Positions 1-5,869 of a stretch of 8,150 nt of DNA are shown here, one piece after another (the first letter of the stretch is position 1; each line of letters opens with the position of its first letter). Source of the DNA: an uncultured Clostridia bacterium (GTDB lineage: Bacteria > Bacillota > Clostridia > Oscillospirales > Ruminococcaceae). Below the pieces are notes generated by a model. That model saw only the letters and a program-made list of their open reading frames with translations, did no database searches and was not told where the DNA came from. The stretch lies in assembly GCA_946183095.1 (NCBI GenBank), contig CAMHBE010000069.1, forward strand, positions 1-8,150, in the 5' to 3' direction. The translations under genes and the position numbers were made by a program.

Positions 1-314
1 TTCTTGATTTCCGTTATCTGACCAAGCACCGACTGCTTTTTCTGCTCGGTCTGCATCGGCAATTCTTCAAGTGGAATGACCTTACCGATACAGTAGCGGA
101 CATCTTCCAAAGGCTTGAGGTCGGATTTCATCTTTTCAAGCTGTTCCTGCAACTTGTCGCGCTCTGATTTCAAATTCTTCCGTTCGCCCTCATAAGCGTC
201 AAAGTGGAAGCCGAGGTCGATGTTAAACTTTTTCAGAAGACGAAAAGCCTTGTAGTATTCATCAAGCTCCGCCTTATGCTGTTCAGCATACTTTGCCTTG
301 ACAGCTTTCCATTT
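1..314 (-). pseudogene. 5'-truncated fragment, probable mobilization/relaxase protein C-terminal region
   Basis: On the minus strand there is an open frame from 314 to the window edge, about 104 codons, rich in Lys/Glu/Gln with a strong heptad-like coiled-coil character (for example KSERDKLQEQLEKMKSDLK). It starts with no ATG: a TAA (315-317) sits directly upstream in frame, inside a direct repeat, so the N-terminal part has been lost or replaced. The 3' end lies outside the window. The style (WKAVKAKYAEQHKAELDEY, then an LLKK.NIDLGFHFDAYEGE segment, then a coiled coil) resembles the C-terminal region of relaxase/mobilization proteins of Firmicutes integrative elements. That assignment is from memory of the family and not certain; a generic coiled-coil protein is the alternative. 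No catalytic motif is present in this fragment. Confidence 0.45.
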
Positions 315-344
315 TTAAGGGAATGGTCAATACTTTAAGGGAAT
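314..344. repeat. two direct repeats of TTTAAGGGAAT, 20-bp period; possible IS end
   Basis: TTTAAGGGAAT occurs at 314-324 and again at 334-344, exactly 20 bp apart, separated by GGTCAATAC. The first copy supplies the stop codon that closes the truncated upstream frame. Multiple short direct repeats near a terminus are a feature of IS21-type element ends, but no transposase is present and no TG...CA terminus or target duplication could be defined, so the element type is a guess. It more likely marks a mobile-element remnant between the relaxase-like fragment and the cotJ operon. Confidence 0.4.
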
Positions 345-420
345 TACTTTTATATTGTTTCCTACACAGTTAAAGTAAAGTCGCAAATCCTGAATTGGAG
401 ACAAAATATTTTATACTATA

Positions 421-442
421 TTATATCATTATAGTGATATAA
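421..442 (-). terminator. AT-rich hairpin downstream of cotJC, weak terminator candidate
   Basis: TTATATCA (421-428) and TGATATAA (435-442) form a perfect 8-bp inverted repeat around a 6-nt loop, 13 bp beyond the cotJC stop codon. The stem is almost all A/T and the minus-strand sequence after it (TATAGTATAAAATATTTTG) has no uninterrupted U tract, so termination would be inefficient. It is the only hairpin near the end of the cotJ operon. Confidence 0.3.
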
Positions 443-454
443 CATCAACAGGTT

Positions 455-1015
455 TTATGTAAAAAACACCTTTAAATCAGTACGGTTTGTATCACCGAAA
501 CGCTGGAAATGCACGACTTCGCGTTCGCGCAGATAACGTATGACGTTCGTTACATCGGGGTCGTCGCACATACGGAGGATGTTGTCGTATGTTGCGCGGG
601 CTTTCTGCTCCGCCGCCATATCCTCCATGATATCCGCGATAGGGTCAGCCTTGCTCTGGAGATAAGCAGCGCTGAAAGGGACTCCCGACGCGCTTGCGGG
701 ATATACGCCGTTCGCGTGGTCGATGTAATAATCGCCGACGCCGTAGCGGTCGAAGCTCCGTGCGCCCTCGCCCTTGGTGAGCTGGGTAACTATGCTGCCG
801 ATCATTTCGAGATGTCCGAGTTCTTCGGTGCCGATATCGGTCAGCAATGCGATACCGCTCTTGTCGGTCTGAGCGAAACGCTGTGAGAGATAGCGCAGAG
901 ACGCGCCGAGCTCACCGTCGGGACCGCCGTACTGGCTGAGGATATAGCTTGCGAGCTTGGGGTTCTTGTTGTTTATCCTGACGGGTATCTGCGTCATTTT
1001 AGTGAATATGAACAT
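455..1015 (-). CDS. cotJC: spore coat protein CotJC, manganese-catalase family
   Basis: This 186-residue protein is a ferritin-like four-helix protein of the manganese catalase family and a component of the CotJ inner spore-coat group, made in the mother cell. Dimanganese ligand candidates are in the expected order: E35 (GPDGELGASLRYLSQRF), the ExxH pair E65/H68 (DIGTEELGHLEMIG), E136 (EDMAAEQKARATYDNI) and the ExxH pair E166/H169 (REREVVHFQRFG). All are retained, so peroxide-degrading chemistry is possible, though CotJC is usually discussed as a coat component. The start is fixed by AAGGAGGT (1025-1032), which overlaps the cotJB stop codon; the gap to cotJB is only 15 bp. The last dozen residues (DTNRTDLKVFFT) do not look like the usual family C-terminus and the protein is slightly short, so the 3' end may have been altered near the mobile-element scar downstream. 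Identity is secure. Confidence 0.95.
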   Translation of the reverse strand: MFIFTKMTQIPVRINNKNPKLASYILSQYGGPDGELGASLRYLSQRFAQTDKSGIALLTDIGTEELGHLEMIGSIVTQLTKGEGARSFDRYGVGDYYIDHANGVYPASASGVPFSAAYLQSKADPIADIMEDMAAEQKARATYDNILRMCDDPDVTNVIRYLREREVVHFQRFGDTNRTDLKVFFT

Positions 1016-1030
1016 AACGCTGTTACCTCC

Positions 1031-1297
1031 TTACGACATTTTCTGCGACGGCCATACGCCGACGAGCCATTCCCAGTTATCGTCACATTCCGCGGAGCAG
1101 ACCGTCAGCGGGTAGCAGCGCTTCTCGAATGCTTCCGTGCAGGCTTTTGCGTTCTCCGCCGCCTCTGCGAACATCCTGAGCGCTCTTGTGTCGTCGGGAT
1201 GCGTGTCGAGGTAGAGGTTAAGGTCGGTGACGTAGAACATGGCTTCACTTACCTTGCGCATGAGCTGCGCGGCGGTGAGCTGTCTGTTATTTTCCAT
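1031..1297 (-). CDS. cotJB: spore coat associated protein CotJB
   Basis: This is an 88-residue CotJB protein. The family signature is clear near residues 11-40: LMRKVSEAMFYVTDLNLYLDTHP followed by DDTRALRMF, and the tail contains the Trp-rich WEWLVGVWP block typical of the family. Its biochemical role is not known; in Bacillus it is co-produced with CotJA and CotJC and belongs to the coat. Its ATG lies 11 bases inside the 3' end of cotJA, with AGGGGG (1305-1310) seven bases upstream, so translation is probably coupled to cotJA. A cysteine-rich stretch (C53, C61, C67, C70) is seen, some of which may be lineage-specific. No membrane segment or signal peptide is visible. Confidence 0.92.
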   Translation of the reverse strand: MENNRQLTAAQLMRKVSEAMFYVTDLNLYLDTHPDDTRALRMFAEAAENAKACTEAFEKRCYPLTVCSAECDDNWEWLVGVWPSQKMS

Positions 1298-1466
1298 CGT
1301 AAAGCCCCCTCTCGTACTCTCCTATGCCGATATCGAGCTCGGGGAATATCGTTCCCTGCATCATGGCTCTTTCGGGAGTATATACCCTGCCGAGCTTCTG
1401 GAACGGCACATACGCGTATCCGACTTTTTCCATAACTGCGGCAGTGCAGCATTCATTGTGTTCCAT
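1287..1466 (-). CDS. cotJA: spore coat associated protein CotJA
   Basis: This is a 59-residue protein when started at the ATG at 1466. The open frame extends upstream to an ATG at 1520, but AAAGGATG (1473-1480) stands at the proper distance before 1466, and the longer start would place this SD inside the gene, so the short form is preferred. The diagnostic CotJA block AYVPFQKLGRVYTPERAM followed by MQGTIFPELDI is present. CotJA is a small spore-coat protein required with CotJC for coat localisation in Bacillus; it has no known enzymatic motif. Near its start it has a CC pair (HNECCTAAV). It is the first gene of the cotJABC operon and its last 11 bases overlap cotJB. Confidence 0.92.
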   Translation of the reverse strand: MEHNECCTAAVMEKVGYAYVPFQKLGRVYTPERAMMQGTIFPELDIGIGEYERGLYDGK

Positions 1467-1505
1467 ATATCTCATCCTTTCGTTAGTATTGCCCACAGGC
1501 TTATT

Positions 1506-1533
1506 TATTCTATGCGGCATGAACGAAAAGGGT
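1506..1533 (-). promoter_or_regulatory. mother-cell sigma (SigK/SigE)-like promoter for cotJABC
   Basis: On the minus strand CATAGAATA (1506-1514) matches the CATAnnnTA -10 of SigK and 7 of 8 positions of the SigE -10 CATACAAT. AC (1532-1533) lies exactly 17 bases upstream, as the short SigK -35 requires. No convincing SigE -35 is seen at 13-15 bp. Transcription would start near 1499, giving a leader of about 33 bases before cotJA. The Bacillus cotJ operon is known to be SigE-dependent, so regulation by either mother-cell sigma is plausible. Confidence 0.4.
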
Positions 1534-1680
1534 TACATATTATCAGCGTGTCGATAAAGCAGGCGGAGCGGCACATTCGCGCTGCATTTTTCGTCATATT
1601 GCACAAATATCGGGAGCGCCGGCGACCCGAAAGTCGCTTTGTACATATTTGGTTCCGCTATGCACAAAATAAGAAGAAAA

Positions 1681-1699
1681 AGCAACAAAAAAAGTTGCT
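1681..1699. repeat. inverted repeat AGCAAC-A7-GTTGCT upstream of pgk promoter
   Basis: AGCAAC (1681-1686) and GTTGCT (1694-1699) are perfect reverse complements around seven A residues. Read on the minus strand the hairpin is followed by TTTTTCTTCTTATTTT, so it could stop antisense transcription moving toward cotJA; on the plus strand it lies 8 bp before the pgk -35 box and could be an operator. Both are inference. Confidence 0.35.
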
Positions 1700-1706
1700 G
1701 TTCATA

Positions 1707-1735
1707 TTGATTTTTTTGGAAAATCCTGCTATAAT
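1707..1735 (+). promoter_or_regulatory. extended -10 housekeeping promoter for the pgk operon
   Basis: TTGATT (1707-1712) and a perfect TATAAT (1730-1735) are separated by 17 bp, and TGC directly precedes the -10 (extended -10). This is a strong SigA-type promoter, fitting a highly expressed glycolytic operon. Start of transcription is expected near 1742, leaving a leader of about 47 bases with a small stem-loop (TTGGGC/GCCCGA, 1751-1766) before the pgk SD. Confidence 0.85.
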
Positions 1736-1788
1736 AGATTTGTTATTATTTTGGGCAGCAGCCCGATAAACGAAAGGAAGATACATCT

Positions 1789-3009
1789 ATGAGCAAACTG
1801 AACAAGAAAAATGTGGAAGACCTGAATGTCAAGGGCAGAAAAGTCCTTGTGCGCGTTGACTTCAACGTACCGATGAAGGACGGCAAGATCACCAACGATA
1901 ACCGTATCGTTGCAGCTCTGCCTACTATCAACAAGCTGTCCGAGAACGGCGCAAAGATAGTGCTGTGCTCTCATCTCGGCAAGCCGAAGAACGGTCCCGA
2001 GGACAAGTTCTCGCTGAAGGCTGCCGCTGACAGACTTGCCGAACTCGTAAACACAAAGGTCACATTCGCTAAGGACGACACCGTTGTGGGCGAAAACGCA
2101 AAGAAGGCTGTTGCTGAAATGAAGGACGGCGAGATCGTCGTTCTCGAAAATACACGTTTCAGAGGCGCTGACGAGACAAAGAACGGCGAGGGCTTCGCAA
2201 AGGAACTCGCTGACCTCGTTGACGATGAAGTTTTCGTAATGGATGCGTTCGGTTCCGCTCACAGAGCACACGCTTCCACAGCAGGCGTTACAAAGTTCGT
2301 CAAGGAAACAGCGGTAGGCTACCTCATGAACAAGGAGATAGAGTTCCTCGGCAACACCGTTGAGAACCCCGTAAGACCCTTCGTTGCTATCCTCGGCGGC
2401 GCAAAGGTAGCAGACAAGCTCAACGTTATCAGCAACCTCCTCGAAAAGTGCGATACGCTCATCATCGGCGGCGGTATGGCTTATACCTTCTTAAAAGCAA
2501 AGGGCTTTGAGGTCGGCACATCCCTCGTTGATGACGAGAAGATAGACTACTGCAAGGAAATGATCGCTAAGGCTGAAAAGCTCGGCAAGAAGCTGCTCCT
2601 CCCGATAGATACCACTATCGCAAAGGCTTTCCCGGATCCTATCGACGGCCCTGTTGAGACCCGCGTGGTTGACTCCGACAAGATACCCGCAGACATGATG
2701 GGTCTCGATATCGGCACAAAGACCATGGAACTCTTCGCGAATGAGGCAAAGTCCGCAAAGACAGTCGTATGGAACGGACCTATGGGCGTTTTCGAGAACC
2801 CCACACTCGCAAAGGGTACAAACGCTGTTGCTAAGGCACTCGCGGAGTCCGATGCTACAACTATAATCGGCGGCGGCGACAGCGCTGCGGCAGTCGTTCA
2901 GCTCGGCTACGCAGACAAGATGAGCCACATCTCCACCGGCGGCGGCGCTTCCCTCGAATACCTCGAAGGCAAGGTTCTCCCCGGCATCGACGTTATCCAG
3001 GATAAGTGA
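1789..3009 (+). CDS. pgk: phosphoglycerate kinase
   Basis: This 406-residue cytosolic enzyme transfers the acyl phosphate of 1,3-bisphosphoglycerate to ADP, the first ATP-forming step of glycolysis. The N-terminal 3-phosphoglycerate-binding domain shows VRVDFNVP (21-28; D24, N26), R39 in [14 protein letters not shown] (61-66), ENTRF (120-124) and [14 protein letters not shown] (151-164). The C-terminal nucleotide domain shows LGGAKVADK (202-210), [12 protein letters not shown] (225-236), WNGPMGVFE (328-336), the GGGDS hinge/nucleotide motif (361-365) and STGGGASLE (382-390). Length and motifs are complete. The start is supported by AAAGG (1773-1777) about ten bases upstream. It is first in the operon behind the extended -10 promoter. 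Codon use is strongly biased, as expected for a highly expressed gene. Confidence 0.98.
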   Translation: MSKLNKKNVEDLNVKGRKVLVRVDFNVPMKDGKITNDNRIVAALPTINKLSENGAKIVLCSHLGKPKNGPEDKFSLKAAADRLAELVNTKVTFAKDDTVVGENAKKAVAEMKDGEIVVLENTRFRGADETKNGEGFAKELADLVDDEVFVMDAFGSAHRAHASTAGVTKFVKETAVGYLMNKEIEFLGNTVENPVRPFVAILGGAKVADKLNVISNLLEKCDTLIIGGGMAYTFLKAKGFEVGTSLVDDEKIDYCKEMIAKAEKLGKKLLLPIDTTIAKAFPDPIDGPVETRVVDSDKIPADMMGLDIGTKTMELFANEAKSAKTVVWNGPMGVFENPTLAKGTNAVAKALAESDATTIIGGGDSAAAVVQLGYADKMSHISTGGGASLEYLEGKVLPGIDVIQDK

Positions 3010-3049
3010 TCTGGTATGACCTTGAGCGATTTCAGAATGAGGTGATCAA

Positions 3050-3145
3050 ATGACAAGGTCGGAATTTCTTGCCGTAATTACTTCGATTCACGCATTATTG
3101 AAGATCGGCGAGGTCGATGAAGCAAAAAAATTCTCGAAAAGCTGA
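3050..3145 (+). CDS. tiny ORF (31 aa), possibly frameshifted at an A7 run to 44 aa
   Basis: A good SD (GAGGTGAT) precedes ATG 3050. The zero frame encodes 31 residues, MTRSEFLAVITSIHALLKIG then EVDEAKKFSKS. The run at 3124-3130 gives codons GCA AAA AAA; if the ribosome slips one base back there, or if the true run is A8, reading continues to a TGA at 3181-3183 and gives a 44-residue protein ending KKILEKLMKEAD plus an acidic tail. That longer product continues the amphipathic helical pattern naturally, much like one helix-turn-helix of a TPR-like repeat. So this is a small helical protein gene that is either broken, mis-sequenced, or decoded by -1 frameshifting. No family is recognised. It sits 40 bp after pgk in the same orientation. 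Confidence 0.55.
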   Translation: MTRSEFLAVITSIHALLKIGEVDEAKKFSKS

Positions 3146-3190
3146 TGAAAGAAGCCGATACAAAAGAAGATACCGATAAATGACAGTTTT

Positions 3191-3220
3191 CTGACGGGCA
3201 GGCTTTTTGCCTGTCCGCAG
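3191..3220 (+). other. strong GC-rich hairpin without U tract between pgk and small membrane genes
   Basis: CGGGCAGGC (3195-3203) pairs with GCCTGTCCG (3209-3217) across a TTTTT loop, nine pairs with one G-U. CTG (3191-3193) and CAG (3218-3220) extend it across one bulged A. No run of T follows on either side, so it is not a standard intrinsic terminator. An mRNA stability or processing element that sets pgk expression apart from the downstream genes is a reasonable inference. Confidence 0.6.
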
Positions 3221-3248
3221 AATGACCTGATGTAAAGGAGCGCTTGCT

Positions 3249-3368
3249 ATGGACTTTTCAAACATTGACGGCGGCAGCATCGCCGGAGTTGTGGTGTGCG
3301 GGCTTATCCTGGTCATCGCTGCGGTAAGATTCATAATACATATCATCTCCAACAGAAAAGACAAGTAA
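3249..3368 (+). CDS. small single-pass membrane protein (39 aa)
   Basis: A near-perfect SD AAAGGAG (3234-3240) stands eight bases before ATG 3249. The 39-residue product has a short acidic/polar N-terminus (MDFSNIDGGS), one hydrophobic segment at about residues 11-34 (IAGVVVCGLILVIAAVRFII) and a basic end (SNRKDK). The charge distribution suggests the C-terminus faces the cytoplasm. No family is recognised. It lies immediately before a second small membrane protein gene, with only 15 bp between them and similar SD sequences, and inside the pgk-tpiA interval, so the two are probably co-expressed. Too short for homology calls; the strong SD and the operon position are the main support that it is translated. 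Confidence 0.65.
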   Translation: MDFSNIDGGSIAGVVVCGLILVIAAVRFIIHIISNRKDK

Positions 3369-3383
3369 AGGAGCCGTAAGCCA

Positions 3384-3590
3384 ATGGATAAGCTGATAAA
3401 GTTCATTAAGACCGATATGGGGAAGCTCGTCGCAGCAGCAGCGGGGATAGCCCTGCTTCTGCTTATCATAAAAGCTGCGGCTCCCGGCTCGGTCAACATC
3501 TGTGTCAACAATGGTGATGACTGCGTTGTAAGCTTCAGAAAAGCCAAAAAGACCGCAAAGAAAAAACGTAAAAAGAACAAGAAAAATTGA
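3384..3590 (+). CDS. small membrane protein with Lys-rich tail (68 aa)
   Basis: AAAGGAG (3367-3373) overlaps the stop codon of the preceding small gene and lies ten bases before ATG 3384. The protein has a basic N-terminus (MDKLIKFIKTDMGK), one transmembrane helix at about 14-33, a short segment with two cysteines (C40, C47; VNICVNNGDDCVVSF) and an extremely Lys/Arg-rich tail (52-68, KAKKTAKKKRKKNKKN). The cysteine pair could form a disulfide if exposed outside the cell, and the tail could bind phospholipid headgroups or nucleic acid; both are inference. It ends 18 bp before tpiA. No known family is recognised. Convincing as a real gene because of the SD and tight spacing on both sides. Confidence 0.72.
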   Translation: MDKLIKFIKTDMGKLVAAAAGIALLLLIIKAAAPGSVNICVNNGDDCVVSFRKAKKTAKKKRKKNKKN

Positions 3591-3608
3591 CCGAAAGGGA
3601 CATCAACT

Positions 3609-4382
3609 ATGAAAAAATCCGTTAGAAAAGCAGTTATAGCGGGCAACTGGAAAATGAACAAGACCCGCCCCGAGGCTAAAGCTCTGCTCGATGAGCTCAA
3701 GCCCCTCGTAAGCGATATCAAGAGCGTTGAGGTAGTCGCGTGCGTACCGTTCACGAACCTCGAAACTGCTCTCGAAGCAACAAAAGGCACAAACATCAAG
3801 GTAGGCGCACAGAACTGCCACTTCGAAAAGAGCGGCGCGTTCACGGGCGAGATATCCGCGGATATGCTCAAGGAAATGGGCGTTGAGTACGTTGTACTCG
3901 GACATTCCGAGCGCAGACAGTATTTCGCCGAAACGGACGAGACTGTGAACAAGCGCACAAAGGCTGCTCTCGCGGCAGGTCTGAAGCCGATAGTATGCGT
4001 CGGAGAGCTTCTCTGGGAGCGCGAATGCGGCATCACCGAGGAAGTTATCGCTCGTCAGATCAAGCTCGATTTCTATGATATCCCCGCAGATGATTTCGCA
4101 AAGTGCATCATCGCCTATGAACCGGTATGGGCTATCGGCACAGGCAAGACAGCTACAGCGGATCAGGCTGAGGAAGTCTGCTCCTTCATCCGCGCACAGC
4201 TCGCCAAGAAGTACGGTCAGGCTGTGGCAGATGCCGCGACTATCCAGTACGGCGGCTCCATGAACGCGAAGAACGCTGCCGAGCTGGTCGCAAAAGAGAA
4301 CGTTGACGGCGGTCTTATCGGCGGTGCATCCCTCAAAGCTCCCGATTTCACCGAGATAGTCAAGGCTGCCGAGAATGGCTGA
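3609..4382 (+). CDS. tpiA: triosephosphate isomerase
   Basis: This 257-residue (beta/alpha)8-barrel enzyme interconverts dihydroxyacetone phosphate and glyceraldehyde 3-phosphate in the cytosol. Catalytic residues are present: N13 and K15 in AGNWKMN (11-17), the electrophile H99 in VLGHSERRQYF (96-106), and the general base E171 in AYEPVWAIGTGKTAT (169-183), which includes the flexible loop 6. Phosphate-binding glycines appear in QYGGSMNAKNA (213-223) and GGLIGGASL (234-242). Length is typical. SD AAAGGGA (3594-3600) lies eight bases upstream of the ATG. The gene follows the small membrane genes closely and its stop overlaps the start of the next gene, supporting one operon with pgk and gpmA. 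Confidence 0.98.
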   Translation: MKKSVRKAVIAGNWKMNKTRPEAKALLDELKPLVSDIKSVEVVACVPFTNLETALEATKGTNIKVGAQNCHFEKSGAFTGEISADMLKEMGVEYVVLGHSERRQYFAETDETVNKRTKAALAAGLKPIVCVGELLWERECGITEEVIARQIKLDFYDIPADDFAKCIIAYEPVWAIGTGKTATADQAEEVCSFIRAQLAKKYGQAVADAATIQYGGSMNAKNAAELVAKENVDGGLIGGASLKAPDFTEIVKAAENG

Positions 4383-5088
4383 TAACGCAGGAAAGACTGA
4401 ACGCAAGCCTCACCGCAGCAAGGTGGGAAACCTGCTGTTCAACCTGTTCCTGTTCCTGCTGGACATCGCGCTGACACTGTTTTTGTTCCTCACACCGCTG
4501 TTTTCGGCGGGTGCGTACTGCAATTTCAGCATACATGAGTACGTTTTCGGCGTGCTGTATGTCATCGCGCGTGTCATCCTCACCATAGTGAAGCACAACA
4601 GGACAACGGATATCCTCTATCTGATACTGCGCATCATCGGCATAGCCGGGGCTGCGGTGTACTACGTCATGCTGTTCAACTTCGGCGACTATTTCAGCTG
4701 GTTCTATCCCGTCCGCAAGTCGGTATATATAGCTGGAAACTACACAGACGCGGCGTACTTCGATTTCCTGCCGGACAGCATCCCCGCAAAGGCGGACGAT
4801 TACCGCATGACGTTCGTGCCGCCCACATCCGACAAGGATAAGCCCGAAAAGATAGAAGTGCGGTTCCGCACTGACAGCGCGGGGATAACGCAGATGCGTG
4901 AGACGGCTGCCGCAAAGGGCGGTGTCCTGAACGGCGGTATCGGTGCGCGTGCGGGCGAGTATCTCGCGGCAGGCGGCACAGATGGCGGCAAGGCTGATAT
5001 TTACGGCATCGACACGGGCGACGGAAGATATGCGGCGTATGTCATAATCGGACAGACAGGCGACTGCGTGATACTGTGGTGTCAATAA
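4375..5088 (+). CDS. unknown membrane protein overlapping tpiA (237 aa)
   Basis: The ATG at 4375 lies inside the end of tpiA (8-base overlap) with no clear SD of its own, so translation is probably coupled to tpiA termination. Residues 1-17 are polar and basic. Three or four hydrophobic segments follow at about 18-46 (likely one long or two short helices), 56-72 and 79-103, joined by HNRTTD. The C-terminal half (about 110-237) is soluble-looking and Gly/Asp-rich, with beta-strand-like segments (KIEVRFRTDSAG, AAYVIIGQTGDCVILW). The first loop contains a cysteine (C49) and the protein ends in Cys-Gln. Topology suggests a membrane-anchored domain, side unknown. No family or catalytic motif is recognised. 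Its placement between tpiA and gpmA implies co-expression with glycolysis, not a proven glycolytic role. Confidence 0.8.
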   Translation: MADNAGKTERKPHRSKVGNLLFNLFLFLLDIALTLFLFLTPLFSAGAYCNFSIHEYVFGVLYVIARVILTIVKHNRTTDILYLILRIIGIAGAAVYYVMLFNFGDYFSWFYPVRKSVYIAGNYTDAAYFDFLPDSIPAKADDYRMTFVPPTSDKDKPEKIEVRFRTDSAGITQMRETAAAKGGVLNGGIGARAGEYLAAGGTDGGKADIYGIDTGDGRYAAYVIIGQTGDCVILWCQ

Positions 5089-5112
5089 TAATTTTGAAAG
5101 GAAATAAATAAT

Positions 5113-5862
5113 ATGAGCATGAAACTTGTACTTATCCGCCACGGCGAAAGTGAGTGGAACAAGGAAAACAAATTCACCGGCTGGACAGACGTTGAGCTGT
5201 CCGAGAACGGTGTCGAGGAAGCAAAGAAGGGCGGCCGTGCCCTCAAAGAAGCAGGTTTTGACTTCGATATCTGCTACACCTCTTACCTCAAGAGAGCTAT
5301 CCACACTCTCAACAACGTTCTTGCCGAAATGGACAGAGAGTGGCTCCCCGTTATCAAGGCATGGCAGCTCAATGAGCGTCACTACGGCGCTTTGCAGGGT
5401 CTCAACAAGTCCGAGACTGCCGCAAAGTACGGCGAGGAGCAGGTAAAGATCTGGAGAAGGTCTTTCGATGTTCCGCCTATGGCACTCACCGAGGACGATC
5501 CCCGCAACCCGCGCAAGGATCCCAAGTACAGAGATGTTGACCCGAAGCTCCTTCCCCTCCAGGAAAGCCTTAAAACAACTATCGAGCGTGCAGTTCCCTA
5601 CTTCGAGCAGGAGATAAAGCCTAAGATGAAGGCGGGCAAGCGTGTGCTTATCGCCGCTCACGGCAACTCCCTCCGCGCACTCGTTAAGTATTTCGACAAC
5701 ATGAGCGATGCCGACATCATCAACGAGAACATACCCACAGCTATCCCGCTGGTATATGAGTTCGACGATGATTTCAAGGTCATCAGCAAGTCCTATCTCT
5801 GCGACCCCGAAGAGCTCAAGGCTAAAATGGCGGGCGTTGCCAATCAGGGCAAGGCTAAGTAA
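5113..5862 (+). CDS. gpmA: 2,3-bisphosphoglycerate-dependent phosphoglycerate mutase
   Basis: This 249-residue cytosolic enzyme interconverts 3- and 2-phosphoglycerate through a phosphohistidine, primed by 2,3-bisphosphoglycerate. The histidine phosphatase fold is shown by IRHGESEWN (8-16; nucleophile H10), [10 protein letters not shown] (21-30), R61 in LKRAIHT, E88 in [11 protein letters not shown], the WRRSFDVPP stretch (114-122) and the second catalytic histidine H183 in [10 protein letters not shown] (181-190). The tail ends with a Lys-rich mobile segment. Length equals that usual for bacterial dPGM, so it is the cofactor-dependent type and not the metal-dependent GpmI type. AAAGGAA (5097-5103) gives the start. 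It is the last gene of the glycolytic operon and is followed by a strong terminator. Confidence 0.98.
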   Translation: MSMKLVLIRHGESEWNKENKFTGWTDVELSENGVEEAKKGGRALKEAGFDFDICYTSYLKRAIHTLNNVLAEMDREWLPVIKAWQLNERHYGALQGLNKSETAAKYGEEQVKIWRRSFDVPPMALTEDDPRNPRKDPKYRDVDPKLLPLQESLKTTIERAVPYFEQEIKPKMKAGKRVLIAAHGNSLRALVKYFDNMSDADIINENIPTAIPLVYEFDDDFKVISKSYLCDPEELKAKMAGVANQGKAK

Positions 5863-5869
5863 GATGATG

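Larger units (their letters stand above)
1467..1788. other. divergent intergenic region between cotJA and pgk
   Basis: This 322-bp stretch contains no convincing gene. It holds the cotJ promoter on its left, the pgk promoter on its right and several small symmetric elements between them: CAAATAT (1604-1610) facing ATATTTG (1645-1651), a GCGAC/GTCGC stem (1622-1626/1633-1637), the direct repeat GCACAAA (1601-1607 and 1662-1668), and an AGCAAC/GTTGCT stem (1681-1699) just upstream of the pgk -35. The right half is A-rich (1665-1695) and could act as an UP element. Binding of a regulator is possible but not shown. Confidence 0.6.

Noticed and set aside
509..886. Plus-strand open frame inside cotJC
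   Set aside because: It is antisense to a confidently identified gene and has no SD.
1467..1520. Longer cotJA start at 1520
   Set aside because: It would place the only good SD (1473-1480) inside the coding sequence and also cover the -10-like element; the start at 1466 fits better.
3095..4036. Long minus-strand open frame of 313 codons across tpiA and the small genes
   Set aside because: It is antisense to clearly coding tpiA, has no SD or recognisable motif, and its length is explained by codon bias of the opposite strand.
4360..5661. Minus-strand open frame of 433 codons opposite the membrane protein and gpmA genes
   Set aside because: It is a shadow of two well-supported plus-strand genes; composition is Cys/Leu/Val-rich in the way typical of antisense frames.
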